40,043 bases of DNA, from positions 1 through 40,043 of the forward strand of contig JAFUFW010000055.1 of NCBI GenBank assembly GCA_017469685.1, given 5' to 3'. The position numbers and the translations under genes are program-made. Positions 26,569 to 36,476 of this stretch are shown in pieces; positions within the stretch are counted from its first letter, which is position 1; each line of letters begins with the position of its first letter. The notes under the pieces are model-generated. The model saw only the letters and a list, made by a program, of their open reading frames with translations. It ran no database searches and was not told the origin of the DNA. Source of the stretch: Bacteroidaceae bacterium. Its GTDB lineage: Bacteria; Bacteroidota; Bacteroidia; Bacteroidales; Bacteroidaceae.

Positions 26569-27549
26569 ATGAAAAAGAGACACCTCATGCTGCTCATCAT
26601 TGCCGTGGCAGCTACAGCGCCAATGCTGGCAAAGAAGAAGACTACAGCCTACCTCTTCACCTACTTCACAGGCAATGCTCCAGAGCAGGAGCAGATATGC
26701 TACGCCATCTCGGACGACGGCTGGAACTACACGCCGCTGAACAACGGACAGCCCGTCATATCGTCGAAGGAGATAGCACGTACGGGCTGCGTTCGCGACC
26801 CTCACATCCTGCGCGGCAAGGGCGGGTGGTTCTATCAGGTGGCTACGGATATGAAGTCGAGCCTCGGATGGAGTTCAAACCGCGGGATGGTGCTGATGCG
26901 TTCCAAGGACCTCGTGCACTGGCAGCACCACACCGTGCACTTCCCCGAACGCTTCAAGGGCACAATGTTCGAGCACGTGACCCGCGTGTGGGCACCGCAA
27001 ACTATTTATGACGAACGTACAGGCAAATACATTGTCTATTTCTCTATCCTCACCGACGACGGCTCCTGCCCCTACGACCGTGTATACTGGGCCTATGCCA
27101 ACAAGGACTTCAGCAACCTGGAGGGCGAGCCACAATTGCTCTTCGACATGAAGAATGCGAGCATCGACACCGACATCGTCCGCGACGACGAGGGTCTCTA
27201 CCACATCTTCTTCAAGACGGAGGGCCGCCGCCAGAAGGGCATCAAACAATTTATTGCGAAAGATTTTTACGACGGCCGCACATGGGAGTTGCAGCCAGGT
27301 TGGTGTCAGGACACAAATAAGGCGGTCGAAGGTTCGGGCGTGTTCCGCCTGCACGACGGCACATGGGTGCTGATGTACGACTGCTACACAAGCGGCCACT
27401 ACCAGTTCTGCAAGAGTGACGATCTACGCACCTTCAAACAGGTGCAGGACACCAAGACCAGCGGCGCCTTCACTCCACGCCACGGCACCGTCATAGCCAT
27501 CACAGCCAAAGAGGAGGCCCGACTCAAGAAGGCATTCCCAAACGATTGA
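26569..27549 (+). CDS. Exported glycoside hydrolase family 43-like protein
   Basis: The protein has 326 aa. The N-terminus (KKRHLMLLIIAVAATAPMLA) is a signal peptide. The five-bladed propeller signs are VRDPHI with the catalytic base Asp77, RVWAPQTIYDE, SIDTDIVRDDEG (Asp200/Asp202, likely pKa modulator) and the acid Glu254 in VEGSGVF. GH43 enzymes release arabinose or xylose from plant polysaccharides, with galactan activity in some subfamilies. The substrate cannot be told from the sequence. It stands alone, without a SusCD pair of its own beside it and 483 bp from the FAS1 operon, so a functional link with that operon is not established. Confidence 0.83.
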   Translation: MKKRHLMLLIIAVAATAPMLAKKKTTAYLFTYFTGNAPEQEQICYAISDDGWNYTPLNNGQPVISSKEIARTGCVRDPHILRGKGGWFYQVATDMKSSLGWSSNRGMVLMRSKDLVHWQHHTVHFPERFKGTMFEHVTRVWAPQTIYDERTGKYIVYFSILTDDGSCPYDRVYWAYANKDFSNLEGEPQLLFDMKNASIDTDIVRDDEGLYHIFFKTEGRRQKGIKQFIAKDFYDGRTWELQPGWCQDTNKAVEGSGVFRLHDGTWVLMYDCYTSGHYQFCKSDDLRTFKQVQDTKTSGAFTPRHGTVIAITAKEEARLKKAFPND

Positions 27550-28032
27550 ACATATTCGTCAATGCCAGTCGGCATCAACCTCTGACCGGCACAAGGATTT
27601 GAACCACCGACGACGGTAACACCTGTCGCCGGTGGCTCTTTTTGTGCCTGCGAAATGCTTCTTGCCACAAGCAAGATCCGGGCAGCTGAAATACCTTGAG
27701 CAAAATCACCAAAAACCTTGATGGCTTTTCCCATGCCCTAAGTTCTATTGAGCGTAACCATTTAAGGTTCCAAACACGCAGACCAGCACAATGTCAAAGC
27801 ATGGACAAGGGAAAATGACGTCACAACCCGCCCAGAAGCAAGAGAAAGACGGCTTCGATTATGTTAAAAATATTTAAACAAATGTGTTTTTTAGGCTCAT
27901 ATGCGCGCACTAATTAAAAAAAGCTTTAATTTTGAGCGCTTGTAATGTAAAAATTACTTGATATTCGCACTTTACCATCATTTACCTGAGCACGTAAAAT
28001 CATCAAAAACAATAATTAACAACTCAAATTCA
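27550..28032. other. 483-bp spacer before the FAS1–SusCD operon
   Basis: No believable gene. The left part holds a large hairpin (27588-27648) and a small 5-bp one (27562-27575). The right part is AT-rich and holds AATTAAA...TTTAATT (27912-27931) and a possible -7 element TAATTTTG (27927-27934) without a -33 partner, ~100 bp before the start codon of the first FAS1 gene. The operon promoter is probably in this right part. Confidence 0.6.
27588..27648. terminator. Two-part hairpin, possible terminator or structured RNA
   Basis: An outer 7-bp stem (GGCACAA/TTGTGCC) encloses an inner 14-bp stem (27601-27614 with 27625-27638). On the + strand, CTCTTTTT follows the inner stem, as in a terminator for the GH43 gene 51 bp upstream. 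The two imperfect pairs in the inner stem are A-C on the + strand but G-U on the minus strand, so the structure is stronger as a minus-strand RNA. GGATTTGAACC inside it resembles the T-arm complement of a tRNA, but no tRNA fits. Confidence 0.5.
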
Positions 28033-31000
28033 ATGTGTATGAGAAACCGCATTAACACATTCGGCAGACAAGCCGCATTAGCGCTTGGCTTGTTAGCTGC
28101 TTGTGGACTTTCGTGGTCATGCAAGGACGACTACAGGTGGGACGATGAGAAGCCCACGTGGTTGAACTCCAGCATCTATGAGAGCCTGCAAGATGGAATC
28201 AAGGACGAACATGGTAATGTAGTCCATTCCTTCAACAACTACGTCAGGTTGTTGGAGGACAAGGATGTCAATACTAAAGGCGTCCGCGACCTGAAGGACG
28301 TCTTAAGCAAGACAGGCTCCAAGACGGTCTTCGTGGCCGACGACCAGGCATGGGAGGCCTTCTTCAAGGCTAACGCCCTGCTGCCCGAGACCAACCCCTG
28401 GCACAACGCCACGAGCTATGAACGTTTGAGCCCAGCACAGAAGCTCCTGCTCATCAACACGAGCATGCTCAACAACGCAATCGTCATGGAGAATCTGGCC
28501 AGCGCCGACGGCGACGGCACTAATCCTCCCGAGCGTGGAGCCTACATGCGCCGAGTGACAGACTTCAACCTGACTGACTCCGTTACGTTCTTGCCCGCCA
28601 ACGAACTGCCTTTCACCTACAACACGACGGACATCAAGGCTGGGCGCGACTACTGGCAGGACTTCCGCGAAGAGAACGGCGGCAAAGGCATCTACCTGGT
28701 GATGGACTCAACCGTGAGCATGATGCTCCACTTCACTCAGGAGCACATGGCCAAGCAGCAGATTACCAACAACGACTTCAAGATGTTCATGGGACGTGAG
28801 CGTGAGACGCGCGATGTGCATATCTACGACGCAAAAATCATTGCCCAGGACTTAGTCGCCGAGAACGGTTATGTCAACGTCACCGAGAAGGTCATCAAGC
28901 CTCTGCCCAACATGGCTGAGCTCATTCGCACCAACGGCAAGACAAAAATCTTCAGCCACATGCTCGACCGCCTGTCCTTCCCCTACCCCAACGCTGCGGT
29001 GACAGAGGACTACAAGAAGCTGCACCCCAATTTCGAGGGTACCATCTACACGAAGAAATACTTCTCTGTGCTCGGCGCCGGTCGTCTTTCTCAGAAGGTT
29101 GGCCCCGACGGCAAGACTTTCAGCGACGAAGAAGGTGAAGTGAACCTGCAGTTCGACCCGGGCTGGAATGAATTCTCATACAACACTGACCGCCGCGTAG
29201 ACATGGCTGCCATGTTCGTCCCCAACGACGAGGCGCTGATGGATTATTTCTCAGAGGGAGGCGCTGGCTGGCAGCTCGTGCTGACCTACTCACCCGACCC
29301 ATACGCAGAAGTGCCTCCTGGCGACTACGATGCGCTGTACCAAAAGATTGACTGGATACCCCTGTCGACCCTCGACAAGCTGCTGAACGTCATTATGTTC
29401 CCCTCGTTCAACAGTTCCGTACCCAGCAAGATGACGACCCTGCGTGACTATCAGTCGCAGGAAGAAATGTTCACGCCCGACGACCTTGAGAAGATTGACA
29501 CCTGCATGCTCGCCTGCAATGGCGCAGTTTATGTCATGGATCAGGTCTATGGTCCCGCTGCCTACATCTCCGTAGCAGCACCGGCCAACATCAGCAAGAC
29601 GAACCTAATCATGAAATGGGCCATCAACAACGGTGATGACTACACCAAGGACCAGATGCACATGAACTACTTCGCCTACCTGATGGCAATGCGTTCGAAC
29701 TTCACCTTCTTCCTGCCGAGCGACGAGGCCCTAAAGCGCTACTACGACCCTGTAAGCTTCACCAGCCGCAAACCGCGCGTCATACAGATGTCATATACCG
29801 GCCGCGGAAACCTGCCCGTACAGACAGGACGCATACTCTACATCTACAACCTCGAAGACGGCACAATCGGGAACATCTACAACCTTGACCAGCTACAGTC
29901 CACAGAGCTCATCAACCGCCTGAAGGACATCCTGGAGAGCCACACCATTGTGCACGACGCCACCAACCCCATCGACAACGAGGACGAATACTACATCGCA
30001 AAGAACAATGCCGCGCTGAAGGTCACCAAGAACGCACAGCACGAAATCGTTAAGGTGCAGGGCGGTTTCCAGCTTGAGAATGAACGCTCAGGCATCGTAA
30101 ATGGCGATAGAGGAACTCTGAGCGTCGAAGTCACTCAGTCGAACACCAACCGCATGGCTAATGGTACGACATTCATCATTGACGATTCACCAATCATCCC
30201 TACCAGCAAGAGTGTCTACGGAATCATCCACAACGAATTCGGCGAAGAATGCAGTGCATTCTACGACCTTACCGATATGAACTCCAACGAAGACATCATC
30301 AAAGCCTGTGGCTTAGGTCTTGACAAGCTGGCCGTTTGGCTTGACGCCAAGTCGTCAGGCGGCGTTGACAACAACGTCAAGTTCTGGAACAACTACCAGT
30401 ATACCCTGCTTGTTCCTTCAAACGAAGCAATCAATAATGCACGCGAGAATGGTCTGCCTACATGGGATGACATCCGAGCAGACTTCGAGAGCCTGCCCAC
30501 AGATCCCGACGACCCTGAGGAGCACGTACTCAACGGCGAAGACTCGCTGCGTCTGCAGACTAAGATAACATATCTCAGCAACTTCATCCGAACCCACTTC
30601 ATTGACCGAAGCATCTTCGAGGACAAGAGCGAGTTGGCCGAGAACGAATACGTAACATCAAGCTACGACGCGCTCAATGGCGTCTTCGTGAAAGTGCACA
30701 TCTCACGTAGCAAGCAAGCAGGCGAGACGCGCCTCTTCGTGCGCGACGACCAAGGCGGCAAGCTCTATGAGACAACAGGTGATTTGCGCAACATCATGGC
30801 GCGCGACATGGTCTGCCTCAACGACCCACAAGGTAACTACTCCGGAATGAAAGATTCGCCCACAGGTAAGAGCTCTATGAACAACATCGTACTCCAGAGC
30901 TCCAGCTTTGCCGTCATTCACCAGATTGACGGCGTGCTCAACCACGAGCCACTCGTTAACGGGCGCCACGACAGCGCTTGGGCTGACGCAGCCAGCTGCA

Positions 31001-31080
31001 AGAGATACCTCCGCAAGCACGCGCTACCCAAGACAGAAACTATCCTCCAGCAAAAAGAACTGCTACACACGCTTAAATAA
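28033..31080 (+). CDS. FAS1 (fasciclin) multi-domain lipoprotein, first gene of the SusCD operon
   Basis: The protein has 1015 aa from the ATG at 28033 (a second ATG two codons later is equally good). Earlier in-frame codons add a non-signal leader. The signal peptide ends in a lipobox, GLSWSC, so the protein is lipid-anchored, probably on the cell surface. Four FAS1-like repeats can be seen from their core motif: TVFVADDQAW (residue 98), MFVPNDEALM (394), FTFFLPSDEAL (557) and YTLLVPSNEAI (790). FAS1 domains mediate binding and adhesion. SusC begins 12 bp downstream. It likely forms part of the outer-membrane complex with SusC and SusD, but the ligand is unknown. Confidence 0.85.
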   Translation: MCMRNRINTFGRQAALALGLLAACGLSWSCKDDYRWDDEKPTWLNSSIYESLQDGIKDEHGNVVHSFNNYVRLLEDKDVNTKGVRDLKDVLSKTGSKTVFVADDQAWEAFFKANALLPETNPWHNATSYERLSPAQKLLLINTSMLNNAIVMENLASADGDGTNPPERGAYMRRVTDFNLTDSVTFLPANELPFTYNTTDIKAGRDYWQDFREENGGKGIYLVMDSTVSMMLHFTQEHMAKQQITNNDFKMFMGRERETRDVHIYDAKIIAQDLVAENGYVNVTEKVIKPLPNMAELIRTNGKTKIFSHMLDRLSFPYPNAAVTEDYKKLHPNFEGTIYTKKYFSVLGAGRLSQKVGPDGKTFSDEEGEVNLQFDPGWNEFSYNTDRRVDMAAMFVPNDEALMDYFSEGGAGWQLVLTYSPDPYAEVPPGDYDALYQKIDWIPLSTLDKLLNVIMFPSFNSSVPSKMTTLRDYQSQEEMFTPDDLEKIDTCMLACNGAVYVMDQVYGPAAYISVAAPANISKTNLIMKWAINNGDDYTKDQMHMNYFAYLMAMRSNFTFFLPSDEALKRYYDPVSFTSRKPRVIQMSYTGRGNLPVQTGRILYIYNLEDGTIGNIYNLDQLQSTELINRLKDILESHTIVHDATNPIDNEDEYYIAKNNAALKVTKNAQHEIVKVQGGFQLENERSGIVNGDRGTLSVEVTQSNTNRMANGTTFIIDDSPIIPTSKSVYGIIHNEFGEECSAFYDLTDMNSNEDIIKACGLGLDKLAVWLDAKSSGGVDNNVKFWNNYQYTLLVPSNEAINNARENGLPTWDDIRADFESLPTDPDDPEEHVLNGEDSLRLQTKITYLSNFIRTHFIDRSIFEDKSELAENEYVTSSYDALNGVFVKVHISRSKQAGETRLFVRDDQGGKLYETTGDLRNIMARDMVCLNDPQGNYSGMKDSPTGKSSMNNIVLQSSSFAVIHQIDGVLNHEPLVNGRHDSAWADAASCKRYLRKHALPKTETILQQKELLHTLK

Positions 31081-31092
31081 TAAGTACACAGT

Positions 31093-34000
31093 ATGAATAA
31101 GTTCATCAAAATAATACTGCTGTGGACGGTTTGCCTGATGGCAGCCCCTGCCACCGCCCAGCAACGGCGCATCTCTGGCACGGTGTCGGACGACTTCGAC
31201 GTCGTTCCCGGAGCTAACGTCGTTGAAAAAGACAAGAACAACCGTATCGTCAGTGCTACAGCCACCGACATGAACGGTAACTTTACCCTCACGATCAAGG
31301 ACCCAAAGAACACTCTCAACGTCACCTTCATAGGTCTGAAACCTTGGTCCTCTCCTATCGGCACACGCAACGTGTTCAAGATTAAGCTCTCCGACAACAC
31401 TAAGCAGATGAAGGAAGTCGTGAAGGTTGCTAATAAGAAGCAACAGAGCGGCGGTCTGACGATTCCCGTTCGCGAGCTCGCCGGAGCCCACCAGACGTTC
31501 AACATGGACGAGATGGAAGGTATGGCATTCGAGAGCGTAGACCAGGCCCTTCAGGGTCAGATAGCAGGTCTCGACATCGTGGCCAACTCCGGTAACCTCG
31601 GTTCCGGAACCACCATGCGCCTGCGCGGTACCTCTACTATTAATGGCAATGCACAGCCGCTCATCGTCGTGAACGACCATATCTTCGAGCTCCCCGAGGA
31701 CGCACAGACCGTCAATTTCGAGGACATGGACAACGAGGAGCAGTTCTCGACCCTCCTGAACGTCAACCCCGAAGACATCGAGAGCATCGAGGTGCTCAAG
31801 GATGCATCCACCGCCAAGTGGGGCTCACGAGGCGCTAACGGTGTCATCGAGATCAAGCTGCGTCGCGGTCACCGCGGCCCAACCAACGTAACCTTCTCCT
31901 ACAAGTTCAATGGTACCTGGCAGCCTGACGGCTACAAGATGCTCGACGGCGACGGCTACACCATGATGCTCAAGGAAGCCTACTACAACCCGCAGCAGAT
32001 TCCTACCAACATTCCTGAGCTTGACTACAACAACAGCCTAACCGATATCTACGGACACTACAGCAACAACACAGACTGGATTAATGCCGTTAAGCAGTTC
32101 GGTAAGGAACACAAGTGGTACGTGACGCTCTCGGGCGGCGGTGAGAAGGCGACATTCCGCGTATCCGCCGGTTACGACAAGTCGACAGGCTCCATCATCG
32201 CACAGAAGCTCAACCGCTTCACCACGCAGACAGCCCTCGACTACTGGGTCAGCGACCGCATTAAGTTCACCTCGAACATCAGCCTGACCTTCACCACCAA
32301 CTACAAGAACAACCCCAACGACATCCTCGGCCGAGCCTACACTGCCATGCCTAACATGAGTATCAACGAGCTGATGGCACAGATTGTCGACGATGAACTC
32401 ACCTACCTGCCCACAGGCCGCTACTTCAACATGCTGCCACTCAGCCTCTCGAACAACAACGACAACCATCACACCAGCTTCCAGTTGCGCGACATGTTCC
32501 TCAACGGCAACCCAGTGGCTTACGCCTACGGCGGTTGGAACAAGGAGAACCAGTACAATCTAACTCCCCAGTTCGCCATCGAGTACAAGCTCCTCGGCAA
32601 GGACGACGAGCACTGGCAGCTAAACTACAAGGGCGACGTGCAACTCAACATCTACAACACCTCCAACGACAAATACCTGCCCGCCGAACTCCGCACCATG
32701 GACTGGGTATATGGCGACGACAACGGACAGATGTGGGATAGTGAGAAGCACGACAACAACCGTAACACCGTCGGCAACTACGAGTACAAGAGCCTCGAGT
32801 TCACCACACGTCACGACCTGGCACTCTATCCTAAGTTCAAGAACGAGGACTGGTCCACCAGCGCCCTCGCACGTTGGGAGATGAAAAGCGGACAGTCCAG
32901 CAGCCAGAACATGGATCTCTGGAACGTGCCTACAGGCATCACAGACCCGACCGTCGTTGCCCTGCTCAAGAGCGCATGGGCATCAAACAACGAATGGCGC
33001 GAAACGAGCTTCTTCCTGCAGGCGCACGCGTCTTATAAGAGTAAGTACAACATCGATGCCAGCGTACGTTGGGACGGCTCCACAGCCTTTGGCTCTGGTA
33101 ATAAGTTCGGCGTCTTCCCATTCATTGGTCTACGCTGGAACATCATCGACGAGAACTGGATGAAGTGGTCACGCAAGGTGATAAGCATGCTGGCCATTCG
33201 CCCGACGTGGGGTCTCACAGGTAACACCGGCGGCGGCGGTTTTGACCAGTACAACCGCTACTATCAGGCTGGCTACTACAACGGTCACACCGTCATTATC
33301 CCCGAGAACCTCTCGCTGAGTTCCATCCGCTGGGAGAAGACACGCAAGCAGAACCTCGGCTTCAACCTCGGTCTGTTCGACGACCTGCTCAACTTCGAGC
33401 TCGACATCTACGACCACAAGACAACCGACCTCATCATGAAGAACCAGCGTATTGCCTCGGCCAACGGCTTCAGCTCACTGGCTAAGATGAACGGCGGTGT
33501 CATGCGCAACAAGGGTTGGGACCTCAACTTCTCCACAGGATGGTTTGCCAAGGTAGGCAAATTCCAGTTGAAACTCCGCGCCAACGTAGCTCAGAACTTC
33601 AACGAAGTGGAAGAGATGGATCCCCTCATCCTTGATGCTCTTAACCCCAGCGATACATACCAGCCTGAGAACCTCGAGTACGACAAACTCCGCCGCATCC
33701 AGGTCGGTAATGCCCTCGGCTCAATCTATGGTCTGAAATACAAGGGAGTATTCAAGTACGACTATGACCACAGCGGCTACACCCAATCCTCATGGTATGC
33801 CTACGGCCAGTATGAGGTCGACAAGAACGGCAACACATTCTCCAACTACGAGGAAGCCGTACTTAACGGAACAGGCTACGATATCAACGGAACCCCCATC
33901 AATACAGCTTCAGCTGCTGCACACCGTGGCGAGATTGCGACATGCCCGATAGCCTACGACGTCAACGGCAACATGCTTACCGACCAGAAGGGCGAGCCGC

Positions 34001-34626
34001 TCCCGTTCTACTACTGCTTCAACGAAAGCTACGGCAAGGCCTTCCAGGGTGGCGACGCCATGTATGAGGACATTAACCACGACGGACAGATCGACCGCTA
34101 CGATATCGTCTATCTCGGCAACTCCAACCCGAAGTGCAATGGTGGTTTCGGCTTCACAATGAAATGGGACCGCATCCAGCTCAATACAGGTTTCAACTTC
34201 CGTCTGGGCAACCAGATTGTGAATCTCGCCCGAGCCAACGCCGAGAGCATGCGCAACAATGCCAACCAGAGCTATGCTACCACATGGCGTTGGCGCAAGA
34301 ACGGCGACGAAACAGTTATACCTCGCGCCCTCAACACCAGCAACTTCAAGAGCTACAACTCGCTGCCATCAGACCGCTACGTCGAGAACGGCGACTACCT
34401 CCGCCTTCAGTACGTTCAGCTGAGCTACGACATCGATCCCAAGATTCTTAAGAAATGGGGCATTCGCCAGCTCAAGTTATACGCTTCGGCCAACAACCTG
34501 TTCGTATGGAGCAAGTACACCGGCACCGACCCCGAAGTCAGCCCGTCTGGCTTCAGCGTTGCTGTCGACAACAACCGTACTCCACGCTCCCGTTCCTTCA
34601 CTGCAAGTATAAACCTTGGTTTCTAA
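31093..34626 (+). CDS. SusC-type TonB-dependent outer-membrane transporter
   Basis: The protein has 1177 aa. A signal peptide (LLWTVCLMAAPATAQ) is followed by a carboxypeptidase-regulatory-like beta domain (RRISGTVSDDFDVVPGANV, residues ~25-110), the plug (GLDIVANSGNLGSG, VLKDASTAKWGSRGANGVI) and a large beta-barrel ending in the aromatic SFTASINLGF. This is the standard SusC layout. It would import a substrate delivered by the SusD partner, using TonB energy. The plug motif LKDAS(A/T)(A)xWGSRGANGV is well kept. It has 12- and 13-bp gaps to its neighbours. Confidence 0.95.
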   Translation: MNKFIKIILLWTVCLMAAPATAQQRRISGTVSDDFDVVPGANVVEKDKNNRIVSATATDMNGNFTLTIKDPKNTLNVTFIGLKPWSSPIGTRNVFKIKLSDNTKQMKEVVKVANKKQQSGGLTIPVRELAGAHQTFNMDEMEGMAFESVDQALQGQIAGLDIVANSGNLGSGTTMRLRGTSTINGNAQPLIVVNDHIFELPEDAQTVNFEDMDNEEQFSTLLNVNPEDIESIEVLKDASTAKWGSRGANGVIEIKLRRGHRGPTNVTFSYKFNGTWQPDGYKMLDGDGYTMMLKEAYYNPQQIPTNIPELDYNNSLTDIYGHYSNNTDWINAVKQFGKEHKWYVTLSGGGEKATFRVSAGYDKSTGSIIAQKLNRFTTQTALDYWVSDRIKFTSNISLTFTTNYKNNPNDILGRAYTAMPNMSINELMAQIVDDELTYLPTGRYFNMLPLSLSNNNDNHHTSFQLRDMFLNGNPVAYAYGGWNKENQYNLTPQFAIEYKLLGKDDEHWQLNYKGDVQLNIYNTSNDKYLPAELRTMDWVYGDDNGQMWDSEKHDNNRNTVGNYEYKSLEFTTRHDLALYPKFKNEDWSTSALARWEMKSGQSSSQNMDLWNVPTGITDPTVVALLKSAWASNNEWRETSFFLQAHASYKSKYNIDASVRWDGSTAFGSGNKFGVFPFIGLRWNIIDENWMKWSRKVISMLAIRPTWGLTGNTGGGGFDQYNRYYQAGYYNGHTVIIPENLSLSSIRWEKTRKQNLGFNLGLFDDLLNFELDIYDHKTTDLIMKNQRIASANGFSSLAKMNGGVMRNKGWDLNFSTGWFAKVGKFQLKLRANVAQNFNEVEEMDPLILDALNPSDTYQPENLEYDKLRRIQVGNALGSIYGLKYKGVFKYDYDHSGYTQSSWYAYGQYEVDKNGNTFSNYEEAVLNGTGYDINGTPINTASAAAHRGEIATCPIAYDVNGNMLTDQKGEPLPFYYCFNESYGKAFQGGDAMYEDINHDGQIDRYDIVYLGNSNPKCNGGFGFTMKWDRIQLNTGFNFRLGNQIVNLARANAESMRNNANQSYATTWRWRKNGDETVIPRALNTSNFKSYNSLPSDRYVENGDYLRLQYVQLSYDIDPKILKKWGIRQLKLYASANNLFVWSKYTGTDPEVSPSGFSVAVDNNRTPRSRSFTASINLGF

Positions 34627-34639
34627 ACACCCGACCGTC

Positions 34640-36445
34640 ATGAAACGATACAAATATTATATATATAATGTAGCACTCGCGTGCCTCATGGCGCTCGGTG
34701 CCACTTCCTGCGAAGACTTCCTAACACTCTATCCTCAAGACCGCGTCGTGGAGGAAAACTTCTGGGAAGACAAGAATGACCTCGAAGGCGTACGTTACGG
34801 AGCATACCAGCATCTGGCCGGCACAATCGAGAAACTGATTGTCTGGGGCGACATCCGTTCCGACGCCTATTCACAGAACCCTGTCTACCACTCTGATCAG
34901 GATAATTACGACACTTATAAAAAGATTGTCAATGCACAGCTGGACTCTACAATGTCTGTCTACGACTGGGGCTCAGTCTATACGACAATCAACTACTGCA
35001 ATAAAGTGCTTTCTCATGGCGACGAAGTGCTGGCGCGCGACGCTCAGTTCACGAAGACGGAATGGAATCAGATGCACGCTGAGATGACCGCCCTGCGCGC
35101 TCTCAACTACTTCTATCTCCTTCGTGCCTTCAAGAACATCCCTTACAGCAACGACGTCATCAACTCCGACGCCGACACACGGCCGTTCACGACGACGAAA
35201 CAGATGGACGTACTCGACATCATCATCAAGGACGTACGTGCTGTAGCCGGAAGGGGCCGCAACCGCTACACCTCTATCGCCGACACACGCGGCCTTATGA
35301 CCAACACCGCCATCTATGCTCTTCTGGCCGAGATGTACCTCTGGCGCAGCGCCCTGCGCGAAGGTCGGGGCTTCTCTGCAGACAGCGTACTCATGGATGC
35401 CGACAGTGTTGTCTACTACGGACAGCTGTCCCTCGATGCCCTTGCACTGCAAAACCAGCAGCTCAACCTCGGCCTCGTAGAACGTGCCCGTAACCTTACC
35501 GACGACTTCGGTAGCGGCCTCACCAACGCTCCCTTGCTCAAGAACGAAGGTATGGAGAACAGCTACAACGCCCAGCAGCCCGTCTCGGTGCCGAGCTACA
35601 CTTCTATCTTCAGATCTGGCAACAGCGACGAAAGCATGTTTGAACTGCAGTTCGATGAATCACAATTGAAGAACAAGTTTGTCAACAAAATGTGGGGACA
35701 CGCAAATGGAACACACTTCGCATCAAGCGAAGCAGCAATGAAAGCAGCCTTAGCTACAGATGCCAACTTCGAGAAAGATTCCCGCATGTGGTACAGCTGT
35801 GCCAAACGTACTACAGACATCACCACCGGCAACGATGAACTGCCCGAAGGCTATGTCCTTAAATACAGCAACAGTTCTTTCCAATTCGTCAACGGTAAAT
35901 TCAGATCGTCTGTCTCCTCAAACGAAGGTCACAACTGGATCTTCTATCGCCAGACTGATGTCATGCTTATGATGGCTGAAGCAGAAGCGATCCGAGGCAA
36001 CTTCCAGGCATGCCGCAACATCGTCGATGCCATCCACAAGCGTGCCTCGCTCGACCAGCGCACAGGCTTCTCTTCAAATAGTGACAACACAAAGGACAAG
36101 TGCATCGACCTTGTCATGAAAGAACGCCTGCTCGAATTCGTTGGCGAAGGCAAGCGCTGGTTTGACCTCGTGCGCTATGCCGAGCGTATCGGCGGAGGAC
36201 ACAATGACGATCCCTTCGAGCCTGAGTTCAAGGATGGTGCCGACGGCGTAGCCAAGATGATCGACAACTTCCTCGGCAAGGGAGCCTACAGCCGTCAGAT
36301 TTCTGTTCTGAAGAACCGAATCAAGAATCGCTATGGCCTCTATTGCCCTATCTACTATATGGAACTCCGTGCAAACAAATACCTCTTCCCGCAGAACCCC
36401 GTATGGAACCGCGAGAAAGGCTTGCCTGTTAGCACCGAAGAATAA
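34640..36445 (+). CDS. SusD-type substrate-binding outer-membrane lipoprotein
   Basis: The protein has 601 aa from the ATG at 34640, which gives a signal peptide and lipobox (ALGATSC). The upstream in-frame ATG overlaps the end of susC. EDFLTLYPQDRVVEENFW is the usual SusD start. Helical repeats with LRALNYFYLLRAFKNIPY and ALLAEMYLW follow, and the C-terminal SusD/RagB part has FVGEGKRWFDLVRYA. It caps SusC and binds the substrate on the surface. The substrate cannot be read from the sequence. Confidence 0.94.
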   Translation: MKRYKYYIYNVALACLMALGATSCEDFLTLYPQDRVVEENFWEDKNDLEGVRYGAYQHLAGTIEKLIVWGDIRSDAYSQNPVYHSDQDNYDTYKKIVNAQLDSTMSVYDWGSVYTTINYCNKVLSHGDEVLARDAQFTKTEWNQMHAEMTALRALNYFYLLRAFKNIPYSNDVINSDADTRPFTTTKQMDVLDIIIKDVRAVAGRGRNRYTSIADTRGLMTNTAIYALLAEMYLWRSALREGRGFSADSVLMDADSVVYYGQLSLDALALQNQQLNLGLVERARNLTDDFGSGLTNAPLLKNEGMENSYNAQQPVSVPSYTSIFRSGNSDESMFELQFDESQLKNKFVNKMWGHANGTHFASSEAAMKAALATDANFEKDSRMWYSCAKRTTDITTGNDELPEGYVLKYSNSSFQFVNGKFRSSVSSNEGHNWIFYRQTDVMLMMAEAEAIRGNFQACRNIVDAIHKRASLDQRTGFSSNSDNTKDKCIDLVMKERLLEFVGEGKRWFDLVRYAERIGGGHNDDPFEPEFKDGADGVAKMIDNFLGKGAYSRQISVLKNRIKNRYGLYCPIYYMELRANKYLFPQNPVWNREKGLPVSTEE

Positions 36446-36476
36446 CCATCATCACCAATGCTAATTACTTACGACA

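Noticed and set aside
27588-27648. tRNA gene on the minus strand
   Set aside because: Only the T-loop-like string and a 7-bp outer stem fit; length is 61 nt and the T-arm stem does not pair.
27958-28032. Earlier in-frame start for the first FAS1 lipoprotein
   Set aside because: It would place a 25-residue non-hydrophobic leader before a good lipoprotein signal peptide.
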